DNA from: Candidatus Dormiibacterota bacterium
GTDB lineage: Bacteria; Chloroflexota; Dormibacteria; Dormibacterales; Dormibacteraceae
Direction of reading: 5' to 3'
DNA length: 64,000 bases
NCBI GenBank assembly: GCA_003169845.1
Contig: PNAG01000028.1
Location: 145,490-209,489, forward strand
Shown: one piece after another, positions 12,584 to 21,735 of the stretch
How the letters are laid out: the number at the start of each line of letters is the position of its first letter
Numbering within the stretch: position 1 is the stretch's first letter
Made by a program: the position numbers and the translations under genes
The notes under the pieces: model-generated
Databases searched by the model: none
Told to the model about the DNA's origin: nothing
The model's input: the letters and a program-made list of their open reading frames with translations, nothing else

Positions 12584-14308
12584 CTAGAGGCCACCAATCC
12601 AGGAAAGGAATCGGTTGTAGGTCCCGAGCGCCGCATCCACCGTGTAGACCGCGGCCTGAAGCGTCGCGGCGTCCCCCGCCGAGATGCGACCTGTGGTGAG
12701 GTCAGCCTGCACCTCGTTGAGGAAGCCGTTGAGCTGGTTGTTGGCGGCGGTAGTGTTGCCACGGGCGGCCGAGGCGCTGGCGGCGTCCAGCTTGGCGGTC
12801 AGGCTGTTCCGCTGTCCGCCGTTCAGGGACTTTATGTTCTGGACGTAGCCCGCGATCGAGGTCAGGGCCTGCTCAGCGGTCTGGACGGTCACCGTCGCCG
12901 TAGACTGGCCGGCTCCGCCGTCGTCGTCGACGACGGTGAACGCGACCGTGTAGGTGCCGGCAGCGCTGTACGAGTGCACCGCCGAGTATCCAGTGCCTGA
13001 GGCGCCGTCGCCGAATTTCCAGGTGGCGGTGTGAGTGTCGAGCGTCCCCGGGTCGGTGAATGCTCCCGCAAAGCTCACCGACTGGTTCACGGTGAGGACC
13101 AGTTGCGGGGTCCAGGTGACGCTGGTGATCTTGGCTGAAGGTGCGACGTTGGCGCCCGTGACGGTCACCGACGTGGTGCCGGTCATGCCGCCGTCGTCCG
13201 TCACCTGGAGCGTGGCCACGAATGTGCCCTCGTCATCCGGCGTGAAGCTGAATGCCGCGGCGCTTCCGCTGCCGAACGCCGCCCCGTTCTTGGTCACGGT
13301 CCAGCTGTAAGAGAAGCCGGCCTTGTTGTCTTCAGCCGACGGGCTGGAGGCAGAGCCGGTCAGATTGACTGCGGTGCCCTCAGGGCTCGAGGTCGGCGCG
13401 CTCGAGCTCGCGCTTGCAGCGGACAGTGCCGGTCCTGCGGCGGCGATGGTCGCGGTCGGTGCAACACCGGCGACCGTCGAGGTGAAGCCGGCGTTCGCAG
13501 TCAGGCCCTTGCCGTCGTTGGCGGTGATGGTGATCGTCTGACTCGAGGCTTCATCCGTGGCCGGGCTTGTCCACGACCACGTCCCGCTGCTGGTGCCGGT
13601 CTGTGTGACGGCGCCGGAGGAGGCTGCCAGGGTGACGGTGTCGCCGTCAGGATCGGAGAAGGTACCTGTGTTGACAGGGGCCGTGCCTTCGCTGGCGCTC
13701 ACGGTCGAGCTGTCGGCGGCCACGACGGGAGCCTGGTTCGCGCTGCCGCCGATCACCCACGTCTTGAATGCGGAGTCGACACCAAACCTGGAGTCCGTAC
13801 CCCACGCGCATCCAAGGCAGCCGACAAAGGCCTGACCGCCCGTGTATGCGTCAACCCCACCGCTGGTGTACCAGGTCAACACCGAGCGGCCGAATGACTT
13901 GACCACGATCGCGTAATGCGAGCCGGATGTAATCGAAATGGGGGATGCGAACGTGAAGTCGTGGAAACCGCGTGCATAGCTGCCCCCGAACGACGTGGTA
14001 TCCAGGACCGTGCCCGCAGGGAAGACCCCGGAGACAGTCTGGATCTGGATCGTCCCACTCGCAAAGCTCGAGGCCGAGTACAGAGAGACACGATCCAACC
14101 GGCCCGTCATTCCCGCCGTGAAGGTTTGGGCCATCTGACCCACGCTCTCGGCGCTGAGGGTGAGGGTTTGGGACTGGTCGACAACGTCGGTCACGGCCTG
14201 CGCCGGCACGCTGAACGAAAGAGCGACGCCCGCGGCGAGCGCGAGCGCGAGCGGCCATCGGCTCCGCGCGGAGCTGCCGGCGCCGACGCTGCGAAACCCT
14301 ATCTCCAT
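12584..14308 (-). CDS. secreted PKD-domain protein
   Basis: 574 residues beginning with a clear signal peptide (LALALAAGVALSFSVPAQA). The N-terminal third (about 45-190) resembles a carbohydrate-binding-like jelly-roll (QTFTAGMTGRLDRVSLYS). The middle holds Ser/Thr/Ala-rich bacterial Ig/cadherin-like repeats (TFSDPDGDTVTL), then two PKD-type domains, the second with the signature FGDGASGTGYSAVHSYSAAGTYTV. The C-terminal about 90 residues (NSLTAKLDAASASAARG, NQLNGFLNEV) match the helical segment common at the end of actinobacterial PKD proteins. No LPXTG or C-terminal anchor. Likely a released or wall-associated adhesion/binding protein. Confidence 0.75.
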   Translation of the reverse strand: MEIGFRSVGAGSSARSRWPLALALAAGVALSFSVPAQAVTDVVDQSQTLTLSAESVGQMAQTFTAGMTGRLDRVSLYSASSFASGTIQIQTVSGVFPAGTVLDTTSFGGSYARGFHDFTFASPISITSGSHYAIVVKSFGRSVLTWYTSGGVDAYTGGQAFVGCLGCAWGTDSRFGVDSAFKTWVIGGSANQAPVVAADSSTVSASEGTAPVNTGTFSDPDGDTVTLAASSGAVTQTGTSSGTWSWTSPATDEASSQTITITANDGKGLTANAGFTSTVAGVAPTATIAAAGPALSAASASSSAPTSSPEGTAVNLTGSASSPSAEDNKAGFSYSWTVTKNGAAFGSGSAAAFSFTPDDEGTFVATLQVTDDGGMTGTTSVTVTGANVAPSAKITSVTWTPQLVLTVNQSVSFAGAFTDPGTLDTHTATWKFGDGASGTGYSAVHSYSAAGTYTVAFTVVDDDGGAGQSTATVTVQTAEQALTSIAGYVQNIKSLNGGQRNSLTAKLDAASASAARGNTTAANNQLNGFLNEVQADLTTGRISAGDAATLQAAVYTVDAALGTYNRFLSWIGGL

Positions 14309-14455
14309 GGTGGTTACGACGAATTAGGCCGCGGTTCCCTGCGCAAGATCACAATTCGATTTGAGGTGGATCGGGTCGGGGGTCTCGGTTGGCGCTTGCG
14401 ATCGCTTTGGTACGCGACCCTGGCGGGCTTTGGAATTCACCCGCGGCGATCGGCC

Positions 14456-15094
14456 ATGTACGCGTACGTTCGCGTGCCGGGGCCATTCTGGCGACGCTGG
14501 CGGTACATGCTCAGACCACCGCCGCCGCTGCCGGCCGATCACATCGCTCTCTCACCACCCCCGTGGGCTGGACCGCCCGAATCGGAGCTGGGTGTTGCGG
14601 TGCCAGCGCGCACCATTTTGGCGTCGCAGCCGAGCATCGTGATCGCGCTGACCGAGTGCGTCGCATTTTCGAACGGCTTCACGGTGGGAATCGCCGTTCG
14701 TTCAAGGCATTTCCTCGACCATCGGTCCATTGGTTTCGGCCCGCCGATGGAGAGAGCCGACGATAGCGTTCTCCAGATCGCGATCAAGTTCGCCGACGGC
14801 CGCGAGGGAGCCGCGTCCGGTCATGGGCCTAGCCCCGATGTGATGGCCTACTACAGGGCATCGCGAGATGACCAGGAGCCGCCTCGGCCTGCGGGCCCGA
14901 TCGTTGGCCAGATGAAGGGTGGAGGGGGTGGCAAACGTTGGGATTTCGAGTACTGGGTCTGGCCGTTGCCACCGAAGGGTCCGCTTACGGTTTCCTGCGC
15001 GTGGCACTCTGAAGGCGTGGCGCCCACGTCGACGCAGCTGGATGGGACCGCGATCCGGCTCGCGGGCAGCACCAGTACGAGCGTGTGGGACTGA
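14456..15094 (+). CDS. conserved hypothetical protein
   Basis: About 212 residues from ATG 14456; the same frame is open further upstream into sequence antisense to the PKD gene, which is not credible. The C-terminal half is distinctive: FTVGIAVRSRHF, GPPMERADDSVLQIAIKFADGREG, a Gly-run GGGGGKRWDFEYWVWPLPPKGPLTVSCAW and a final S/T-rich stretch. It looks like a family of uncharacterised actinobacterial-type cytosolic proteins with the same Gly-rich then YWVWPLPPxGPL motif. Function unknown. An ATG at 14507 is an alternative start. The 147 bases between it and the PKD gene hold the divergent promoter region with no obvious boxes. Confidence 0.6.
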   Translation: MYAYVRVPGPFWRRWRYMLRPPPPLPADHIALSPPPWAGPPESELGVAVPARTILASQPSIVIALTECVAFSNGFTVGIAVRSRHFLDHRSIGFGPPMERADDSVLQIAIKFADGREGAASGHGPSPDVMAYYRASRDDQEPPRPAGPIVGQMKGGGGGKRWDFEYWVWPLPPKGPLTVSCAWHSEGVAPTSTQLDGTAIRLAGSTSTSVWD

Positions 15095-15176
15095 GTCGCA
15101 GCACTCGCGCCACCGGCCGCCGATAATCCCTGAACCCGTAAGGAGACCATCGAGTGCCAATGTCGAGGAGGGAGCA

Positions 15177-15692
15177 ATGACAGACCAGACCGTGGAGCGA
15201 CGCAAGAGCAGTCCCCAGCACAGGGCCGAATACGCAGCCGCCCAGGCGGCGCCTACAGAGCACCTGCCTCGCCTCGTCACGACGCCCCAGGTTCGCTATC
15301 TCATACATGGAGCGGGCGCCATCGGACAGCTCAACGGCAGGCTGGCGGTCCTGATCACCAAGAGCGTCGGGACGATGTGGGCAGCCTATCTATTCATGCT
15401 CATCGGGTTGGTCTCATTGCCGCAGGCGTGGCATGCTTTCATACGCGGGGACACGGTCACCGGCGTCGCCTGGTTGAGCCAGTCGTTCCTCCAGCTGGTC
15501 TTGCTGCCCATCGTCATCGTCGGCCAGAACGTCATCTCCGCCAGCCAGGACGCGCGTGCCGAAGCCGATCACATCACCCTGACCACGCTTCATGCGATGA
15601 ACGTGCGGCAGCTGCAGATGCTCGAGCAGCAACAACAAATCCTGCAGCAGCAGCACACGATCCTGGAGCTGCTGAAGACGAAGGCTGCCTGA
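15177..15692 (+). CDS. DUF1003-like membrane protein
   Basis: 171 residues from ATG 15177 with an excellent ribosome binding site (gaggaggga). A basic soluble N-terminus is followed by two transmembrane segments (MWAAYLFMLIGLVSLP and LSQSFLQLVLLPIVIVGQNVI) and a C-terminal amphipathic coiled-coil rich in Gln (QLQMLEQQQQILQQQHTIL). The layout of two membrane helices, then SQDARAEAD and a helix, resembles DUF1003 proteins; assignment by layout only. 130 bases follow with no recognisable gene or site. Confidence 0.65.
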   Translation: MTDQTVERRKSSPQHRAEYAAAQAAPTEHLPRLVTTPQVRYLIHGAGAIGQLNGRLAVLITKSVGTMWAAYLFMLIGLVSLPQAWHAFIRGDTVTGVAWLSQSFLQLVLLPIVIVGQNVISASQDARAEADHITLTTLHAMNVRQLQMLEQQQQILQQQHTILELLKTKAA

Positions 15693-15822
15693 GCCTGGGC
15701 TGAAACACTGAAAGCAACTCCCTTCAACGGGACCTGGCCTTCATTTGCGGCGTACCAGACGAGAACGGACCGCCTGATTCCGGTGGTTGTCCTCGAACGT
15801 TCTGACGACTAGCCCATTAGCG

Positions 15823-16302
15823 CTACTGGGCCATGGATTGCGGGTCGCATCTGCAGATGCTGATATCCAACCTGACCGCTGCAGGCCCAGCCACTAAGAA
15901 AGTACGGACCGTCGATATCCCGATATTCGCCTGAATTTGCGGATCCCTGCTGTTCCTGAACGCCGCGAAGCCGGTGTTGCTGTAGGCCTCCTGAAGTGTC
16001 CAACCATCTGTGTTGGACGGGTCCACGTAGTACTCAAACACCCCATCCTCTGAAGCTGAGCCCGGTTGGTCGTAGGTGGCCCAGCACCCGGTCGTCGTGC
16101 CGACGGTAATGTCCGAGTATTGGTGAAGGTGGCTGCCGGGACGGATTGGAAAGGCGTTAGATGGGCACCCACCCAGGGTGGCAACGCTCCGGCTCGTGGC
16201 GATGTTGAGCGCGATGATGCCGGCGATCTCCGCGGCACACAGCAGCACGGCGATGGCGGCAGCGATCGCGGGGGGTAGCCAGAGCCTTCGCGAATTTCGC
16301 AT
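15823..16302 (-). CDS. membrane-anchored extracytoplasmic protein, unknown function
   Basis: 159 residues from ATG 16302 (MRNSRRLWLPP). A basic N-terminus and one hydrophobic segment (AIAAAIAVLLCAAEIAGIIAL) anchor a globular domain predicted outside the membrane, with four Cys residues (GGCPSN, TGCWATY, ISICRCD). The frame is open for another 120 codons upstream but that part is antisense to the neighbouring DUF4190-like gene. Family not recognised. Divergent from the gene at 16414, sharing about 110 bases of promoter space. Confidence 0.55.
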   Translation of the reverse strand: MRNSRRLWLPPAIAAAIAVLLCAAEIAGIIALNIATSRSVATLGGCPSNAFPIRPGSHLHQYSDITVGTTTGCWATYDQPGSASEDGVFEYYVDPSNTDGWTLQEAYSNTGFAAFRNSRDPQIQANIGISTVRTFLVAGPAAVRLDISICRCDPQSMAQ

Positions 16303-16413
16303 GGACAAACCGTGTAACGCTGGATCAAGACGAATTCGTACGTTTCTGCGCTCTGACCGCTCGGAGTTGAAGGTGGGTGGATCACTGCATCTCGCGGGTA
16401 TAGTCGCCATGGG

Positions 16414-16671
16414 ATGCAGCACCCGGCCAGGACTCAAGACCTCAACCCGTTTGCAGTGGCCAGCCTGGTATTTGGCATACTCGGATTCGTCGCGCTTCCC
16501 TTGGTGGGAGCGGTCCTGGCGCTGGGCTTCGGATGGCTGGCTCGCCGTCAAATCGCGGTAACAGGCGACCTGGGCTTTGGAGTTGCGCGCGCCGGCTCGA
16601 TTCTCGGCGGCGTTTGGTTCATCCTGGCGCTGATCTTCTGGCTCTTTCTGGTGAACGCCCACCAGGGCTAG
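16414..16671 (+). CDS. DUF4190-type small membrane protein
   Basis: 85 residues: short polar N-terminus with NPFAVASLVFGILGF, two transmembrane helices separated by LARRQIAVTGDLGFGVARAGSILG, and a short tail. The N-P-x-A-V-x-S-L-V-x-G and R-G-x-G-x-A-x-A-G pattern is that of DUF4190 proteins of Gram-positive-type bacteria. Function unknown. Followed by another two-helix small membrane protein at 16752. Confidence 0.65.
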   Translation: MQHPARTQDLNPFAVASLVFGILGFVALPLVGAVLALGFGWLARRQIAVTGDLGFGVARAGSILGGVWFILALIFWLFLVNAHQG

Positions 16672-16751
16672 GGTCGTCGTTCTTGTAGGTTCAACAGCTC
16701 ACCTGGTGGCTGTGGACAGCGAAGGCCGGAACCCTTACGTTTTCGTACGCG

Positions 16752-17117
16752 ATGCAGCCCCCTGGCGGCGCCGGAATCTCAGCGCCCCAGTTTTCAAATG
16801 ACGGCAAGTGGTACTGGAACGGCCAGCAATGGGTGACGGCGATCTCGCCCGATGGCAGGTATCAATGGACCGGCACCGCCTGGACGCCAGTCAAGAAGAT
16901 GCTCTTTGGCGATCACGCCAACCAGTCAATTGTCTGTGCCGTAATCGGGCTGCTCTGCGGGTTTATGTTCCTGTTCGGTCTGTACGCCGGCATCCGCGCA
17001 TACAACGAGTTGCCATGGAAGCGAACGCAGGCAATTGTCGGGATCGCCCTCAACGCGGTGGGATGCGTGTTGCTGGTCCTGCTCCTGATCGCCCGCGCTT
17101 CGGGACTCGGCCGGTAG
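16752..17117 (+). CDS. DUF2510-like WYWNG-motif membrane protein
   Basis: 121 residues. The N-terminal half has two short Trp-rich repeats, DGKWYWNGQQWVTAISPDG and GRYQWTGTAWTPV, as in DUF2510/KWG-like surface-associated domains, followed by two transmembrane helices (VCAVIGLLCGFMFLFGLYAG and VGIALNAVGCVLLVLLLIA). The two halves form a soluble Trp-motif domain on a membrane hairpin. Role unknown. Possibly co-transcribed with 16414, 80 bases upstream. Confidence 0.6.
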   Translation: MQPPGGAGISAPQFSNDGKWYWNGQQWVTAISPDGRYQWTGTAWTPVKKMLFGDHANQSIVCAVIGLLCGFMFLFGLYAGIRAYNELPWKRTQAIVGIALNAVGCVLLVLLLIARASGLGR

Positions 17118-17135
17118 TCTCGCAAGAAAATTCGT

Positions 17136-17212
17136 TGGTGCCGGCGCAGGGATTTGAACCCTGGACCATCGGTTTAAAAGACCGTTGCTCTGCCAAGCTG
17201 AGCTACGCCGGC
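17136..17212 (-). tRNA. tRNA-Lys (UUU)
   Basis: Minus-strand cloverleaf of 77 bases including an encoded CCA: acceptor gccggcg/cgccggc, D arm gctc...gagc, anticodon arm cggt-cttttaa-accg with anticodon TTT, and T arm caggg-ttcaaat-ccctg. The outermost anticodon-stem pair is A-A. All other invariant bases are as expected. Confidence 0.95.
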
Positions 17213-17285
17213 ACACGACGATTTTGAATTGAAGCGCGATCCCGTTGTTTGTTACTAGGGGCGCGGCCCCGACGTTGAGACTAGC

Positions 17286-17993
17286 GTGAGGTCGCTTGCC
17301 GCCGGCCTGGCCGTCCCTTGCCTGCTGCTCCTTGGAGCTTGTGGCGGCCAAGTGGTCTCGATCGATTGGGTCAACTTCGTTCAGCTGAACGGGATCACCT
17401 ATCTGGCGTTCGCGCACGCAGGGCCGAATGCGCCCGCCTTGGGTTCGCAGGTGGGCGTCACGAAAAGAAAGCTCGCCGACAACGAAACCGATCCGAGCTA
17501 CCGCCTCCAGGATGGCGACGCCGCCTTTCTCGAGGCGGGCACGCCAATTTTTGCGTTGGCCGGCTACCGCTCAACGTTTCGCGTCGCGGCCACGCTGGGG
17601 GGTGCCCTGACGATTTACGAGGCTGACACCAACCCCAAAGCAAGCACTGGAGCCGACCTGATGGATCTCGCCGGCAAGGTCGACTACATCGCGATCGAGA
17701 GCACTCAAGACAATTCCGAGTTGGCGGCGATTCGTGATCCAGCGGCCGTCGGACGCCTTGTCGACATCATCCAGGGTTCACCAGTCGACCAGACGCTCCA
17801 GCCGCCCGCCGACGCGACACAGTACTCGATCGCCTTCCACTTTCGAGACGGCACCCAGAGCCTTCGAGCCTGGTGGCCATCCAGCGGCGAGCTCTCGCGC
17901 GGGATCATCACCAGCTCCGAGTTTGGCCAAATCATGCTGGCCGCCCTCCCTCCCCTGCAGCCTGAGCCTCCTGCTGTAGCCTTGCCCGGGTGA
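17286..17993 (+). CDS. predicted lipoprotein, unknown function
   Basis: 235 residues with a lipoprotein signal (LAVPCLLLLGAC, lipobox LGAC) starting at GTG 17286. The mature part is a globular domain with INFVQ-like and FAGYRST segments and the acidic block ESTQDNSELAAIRD, ending in a Pro-rich tail. No family recognised. It overlaps the next gene by four bases (GTGA), so the two are translationally coupled, although the partner is a cytosolic oxidoreductase. Confidence 0.6.
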   Translation: MRSLAAGLAVPCLLLLGACGGQVVSIDWVNFVQLNGITYLAFAHAGPNAPALGSQVGVTKRKLADNETDPSYRLQDGDAAFLEAGTPIFALAGYRSTFRVAATLGGALTIYEADTNPKASTGADLMDLAGKVDYIAIESTQDNSELAAIRDPAAVGRLVDIIQGSPVDQTLQPPADATQYSIAFHFRDGTQSLRAWWPSSGELSRGIITSSEFGQIMLAALPPLQPEPPAVALPG

Positions 17994-18976
17994 AAGCCTG
18001 GGTGGTTCGGGAGCTCGGCGGGCCGGAGAGCCTGCACTTCGAGGAGATCGCTTCGGGCGAGCCTGCCGAAGGCCTGGTGCGAATCCGCGTTCGGGCGGCT
18101 GCGATCAACTTCCCCGACGCGCTGATGGTCGCGGGCCTTTACCAGGTTAAGCCCGAGCTGCCCTTCGTGCCCGGCGTCGAGGTCGCCGGCGAGGTCGTGG
18201 GCGCGCCGCCCGCGTCCGGCTTCAAAGCCGGAGACCGGGTGATGGCGCTTCTCGACAGCGGCGGTCTTACCCGCGGAGGCTATGCAGAGATCGCCGATGC
18301 TGCGCCGCAGTCGATCACCCGAATGCCGGACGCGATGACCTTCGAAGAAGCCGCGGGCTTCACGCTGGTCTTCCAGACCGGGTGGTTCGGACTTCACCGT
18401 CGCGCCGGGCTCAAGGCAGGCGAAACGCTGCTGGTACATGCAGGCGCGGGTGGCGTCGGCAGCGCGGCCATCCAGCTCGGAAAGGCCGCCGGAGCAACCG
18501 TCATCGCCACAGCCGGCTCGGCTAAAAAGGTCGAGGTCTGCCGCATGCTGGGCGCCGACCATGCAGTCAACTACAAAACGCAGGACTTCGTCGAGGAGGT
18601 CAAGCGAATCACCGGAGGTCGCGGAGCCGACGTCGTCTTCGACCCGGTCGGCGGCGAGGTTTACGACCGTTCGACCAAGTGCATCGCTTTCGAGGGCAGG
18701 ATTGTGATCGTGGGCTTCACCTCGGGCCGCATTCCGCAGGCCGCCGCCAACCACGTTCTGATCAAGAACTACTCCGTGGTCGGGCTTCATTGGGGCCTCT
18801 ACGCGAAGCGCGCGCCAGAGCTCATCGCACCGGCTGGACGCGCGCTGTTCGACCTTTACGAGTCGGGCACGATCAAGCCATACATCTCCGTCCGGCTTCC
18901 CCTCAGCGAAGCGCCGCGAGCGCTGGCCACGGTGGCGGAAGGCAAGAGCACCGGTAAGGTGATCCTCACTGTCTGA
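17990..18976 (+). CDS. NADPH:quinone oxidoreductase (zinc-independent MDR family)
   Basis: 328-residue medium-chain dehydrogenase/reductase. GroES-like domain at the N-terminus (AAINFPDALMVAGLYQVKPELPFVPGVEVAG) followed by a Rossmann fold with LLVHAGAGGVGSAAIQLGKAAGATVIAT and VNYKTQDF, and a GRIVIVGFTSG strand. Zinc ligands are absent, so it belongs to the quinone oxidoreductase (QOR/Zta-crystallin) branch that reduces quinones or enones with NADPH. GTG start overlapping the upstream lipoprotein stop. Substrate not predictable. Confidence 0.85.
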   Translation: MKAWVVRELGGPESLHFEEIASGEPAEGLVRIRVRAAAINFPDALMVAGLYQVKPELPFVPGVEVAGEVVGAPPASGFKAGDRVMALLDSGGLTRGGYAEIADAAPQSITRMPDAMTFEEAAGFTLVFQTGWFGLHRRAGLKAGETLLVHAGAGGVGSAAIQLGKAAGATVIATAGSAKKVEVCRMLGADHAVNYKTQDFVEEVKRITGGRGADVVFDPVGGEVYDRSTKCIAFEGRIVIVGFTSGRIPQAAANHVLIKNYSVVGLHWGLYAKRAPELIAPAGRALFDLYESGTIKPYISVRLPLSEAPRALATVAEGKSTGKVILTV

Positions 18977-19022
18977 GCCTGTCGCGCCACCTCAAGCTCC
19001 CCGCCCGGGGATCCGCCGGTAT

Positions 19023-20672
19023 TTGCCCGCGAGCGCCGGAGTGGCGATCGCTTTGATCGCCCTTTTGCTCGTGGTCATCCTGGGCAGGTCCAACAGTCCA
19101 TCCGCCCCGGCGGAGGCGCTAGCCGCTGACCAGACGCTGAGCTTTCCAATCTCCCAGGACGTCTCCGACCTCGACCCGGCGCTCATCTCGGCCCCGGCCG
19201 ACGTGGACATCCTGCGCAATGTGTTCTCCGGCCTTTACAGGTTCGACGCGCAGCTTCAGGAGGTTCCGGACCTGGCCGTGGGCCAGCCCACGGTCTCCGC
19301 CGACGGGCTCACGTATACCTTCCACCTGCGTCATGGCGCCCAGTTCTCCAACGGCGACGGCATCACGGCGGATGACTTCATCTACAGCTGGAGCCGCACA
19401 GCTGCCAAACAGGGCGACTACGCGGGGCTCTTCAGCGGGGTCGCGGGCTATGACGCGGTCTCCGCCGGCAGGACCAGCCAGCTGAGCGGGCTCGCGAAGG
19501 TCGACGACTTCACCTTCACCGCGACGCTGACCAAGAAGGCAGGTTACTTCCTCACCGAGGTCGGCTTGTGGCCGTTCTGGGTTGTCGATCAAAAGGTCAT
19601 CACAGCCGCGGGCGAGGACGCGTGGTTCACCAAGCCGGAGACACTCATCGGGAGCGGTCCGTTTCGAATGACCGCGCGAGTGCCGGGGCAGTCGATGGAC
19701 TTTCAGCCGGCCGCCGGCTGGTACGGAGGTTCGACGGGCAAGCTCACACACGTGCACGTGGAAGTCGTGCCGGATCCCGCCGCGCAGGTGACACAGTACG
19801 AATCTGGTGTGTTCAGCCTCATCGGCTACGGCCGCCAGGGCCTGCCCCCTGCCGCCGCCACTCGCTACACCTCCGACCCGAAGCTTAAAAGCCAGCTGAA
19901 CCTCGTCCCGATCGGCCTGACGTTCTGGGTCGGCTTCAACCTGAGGAGCGGTCCGTTTGCCGGGGTCGACGCCGGCCGCGCGGGGCGCCACGCATTCAGC
20001 ACGGCGATCGATCGCGGTGCGCTGGTCGACGCCCTGTGCAACCAGAAGACAGCGTGCATCGCCGCGACGGGTGGGTTGATCAGCAAAGGGCTGCAGGGAT
20101 ACCTCGGCGATGGGGTCGACGCGAACGCGACCTTCGCGGCCGCGGCCGCGAAAGCCGAGTACAAGGCGTGGGATCCCGACGGTGTGAAGGTGAAGGGTCT
20201 CACCTACACCTACGACACGAACGCGTTCAACAAGGCGGTCTGCGCCAATCTCGCCGCCCAGTGGCAGAAGAACCTCGGCGTCACAGTGGCTTGCGTGGAG
20301 ATGGATCGGAAGACGTTCTTCGACGACCGCAACGGGCGCTGCGCCTACCCGGCCTTCCGCCAGAGCTGGAGCGCCGACTACGACCATCCCCAGGACTGGT
20401 TCGACTACCTGTTCGTCACCGGCGCGAGCTCATCCGGATCCTGCTACTCAAACCCGAACCTGGACAAGGTGGTCGCCGGCGCCGACGCGGCGCCGTTGAG
20501 CCAGAGCCTTGTCGACTACAAGACCGCCGGCCACATGCTGATCAACGACTCGGTCTTTGCGCCGCTCGTGTACGGCGTGCAGCAGTACCTGTCGCATTCG
20601 TACGTGGCGGGAGTCGGCGGGAATGCGCTATACGATTATTCCTGGACGCAAGCGCGGATTCTCGCGCACTGA
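19023..20672 (+). CDS. ABC transporter substrate-binding protein (peptide/OppA family)
   Basis: 549 residues, SBP family 5 (DppA/OppA): QDVSDLDPALISAP, FSGLYRFDAQLQEVPDLA, GLTYTFHLRHGAQFSNGDGITADDFIYSW and a DFDHPQDWFDY-like end region (YDHPQDWFDYLFV). The first in-frame start is a TTG at 19023. The N-terminus is a membrane anchor (VAIALIALLLVVILG) without a Cys lipobox, unlike the second binding protein at 24800. It is convergent with the permease/ATPase genes and has no transporter genes on its own strand, so it probably shares the importer encoded at 20722-24675. Confidence 0.85.
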   Translation: MPASAGVAIALIALLLVVILGRSNSPSAPAEALAADQTLSFPISQDVSDLDPALISAPADVDILRNVFSGLYRFDAQLQEVPDLAVGQPTVSADGLTYTFHLRHGAQFSNGDGITADDFIYSWSRTAAKQGDYAGLFSGVAGYDAVSAGRTSQLSGLAKVDDFTFTATLTKKAGYFLTEVGLWPFWVVDQKVITAAGEDAWFTKPETLIGSGPFRMTARVPGQSMDFQPAAGWYGGSTGKLTHVHVEVVPDPAAQVTQYESGVFSLIGYGRQGLPPAAATRYTSDPKLKSQLNLVPIGLTFWVGFNLRSGPFAGVDAGRAGRHAFSTAIDRGALVDALCNQKTACIAATGGLISKGLQGYLGDGVDANATFAAAAAKAEYKAWDPDGVKVKGLTYTYDTNAFNKAVCANLAAQWQKNLGVTVACVEMDRKTFFDDRNGRCAYPAFRQSWSADYDHPQDWFDYLFVTGASSSGSCYSNPNLDKVVAGADAAPLSQSLVDYKTAGHMLINDSVFAPLVYGVQQYLSHSYVAGVGGNALYDYSWTQARILAH

Positions 20673-20696
20673 AACAGGCTTAGCCCCTCACCCTAG

Positions 20697-20719
20697 CCCT
20701 CTCCCCGACGGGGAGAGGG
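20697..20719. repeat. C-rich palindromic repeat, copy 3
   Basis: Perfect 10-base arms ccctctcccc / ggggagaggg around gac, preceded by cccctcaccctag. It separates the convergent SBP and ATPase gene ends. Almost identical to copy 4. Confidence 0.8.
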
Positions 20720-20721
20720 GA

Positions 20722-21735
20722 CTACACGTCCTGCGAAAAGTGGCAGGCGGCCAGGTGGCCGCGGACCTTTTCTTCCAGCGGCGGCTCGACCTCTGCGCAT
20801 GGGGTTGGCAAATGCGCGATCGGACAGCGCGTGTGGAAGCGGCAGCCTGACGGCGGGTTGAGCGGCGAGGGAATCTCTCCCGACAGCTCGACCAGCCGCT
20901 TGCCGCGCTGAATCCTCGGGTCGGGCACAGGGATCGCCGACAGAAGCGCTTTCGTATACGGGTGCTTGGGGCTGGTGTAGGTGCCGGCACTGTCGGCAAC
21001 CTCGACGATCTTCCCGAGGTACATGACCATCACGCGGTCGCTGATGTGCCGTACGACCGACAGGTCGTGGGCGATGAACAGGTAGGTGAGCTTGAACTCG
21101 CGCTGAAGGTCCTCGAGCAGGTTGACGATCTGCGCCTGGATCGAGACGTCCAGCGCGGAGATCGCCTCGTCGCAAACCACGAGCTTGGGGTTGAGCGCCA
21201 GCGCGCGAGCGATGCCGATCCGCTGTCTCTGGCCTCCCGAGAACTCGTGGGGATACCTGTTGTTGAAGTTGGGATTGAGCCCGACGATCTTGAGCAGCTC
21301 CTGCACGCGGTCGCTTCGCTTGCGTCCTCGCATCACACCGAAGTTGACGAGGGGCTCCGCGATGATGTCGCCCACCGTCATGCGTGGGTCAAGGGACGCG
21401 AAGGGGTCCTGGAAGATCATCTGCATCTGGCGTCGCTGCTGCCGCAGCTTCTCGCCTCGAAGTTTCGTGACCTCTACGTCGTTGATGAAGATCTTCCCGG
21501 ACGTCACCGGCAGCAGCTGGGTCACGAGCCGGGCCAGCGTCGACTTCCCGCAGCCCGACTCCCCGACCAACCCGAGCGTCTCACCCTCGACGATCTCGAA
21601 GCTGACCCCGTCGACGGCCTTGACCGATTGACCCAGGCCCGCGGGGAAGTGTTTGACCACGTTCTCGACGCGCACGAGCGTCTTGGCCCCGGCCTTCATT
21701 GGGGCGGGCTCCTGCTGCAGCGCGGCTTCCGCCAT
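20722..21735 (-). CDS. oligopeptide ABC transporter ATP-binding protein (OppF/DppF-like)
   Basis: 337 residues from ATG 21735; the frame is open upstream but that part overlaps the preceding ATPase gene. Walker A GLVGESGCGKST, Q-loop MIFQDPFASLDPRM, signature FSGGQRQRIGIARAL, Walker B VCDEAISALDVS and H-loop FIAHDLSVV are all present, and the C-terminus has the Cys-containing oligopeptide-type extension (GCRFHTRCPIA...C). Energises peptide import with the partner ATPase. The start overlaps the upstream stop by one base (TGATG). Confidence 0.93.
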   Translation of the reverse strand: MAEAALQQEPAPMKAGAKTLVRVENVVKHFPAGLGQSVKAVDGVSFEIVEGETLGLVGESGCGKSTLARLVTQLLPVTSGKIFINDVEVTKLRGEKLRQQRRQMQMIFQDPFASLDPRMTVGDIIAEPLVNFGVMRGRKRSDRVQELLKIVGLNPNFNNRYPHEFSGGQRQRIGIARALALNPKLVVCDEAISALDVSIQAQIVNLLEDLQREFKLTYLFIAHDLSVVRHISDRVMVMYLGKIVEVADSAGTYTSPKHPYTKALLSAIPVPDPRIQRGKRLVELSGEIPSPLNPPSGCRFHTRCPIAHLPTPCAEVEPPLEEKVRGHLAACHFSQDV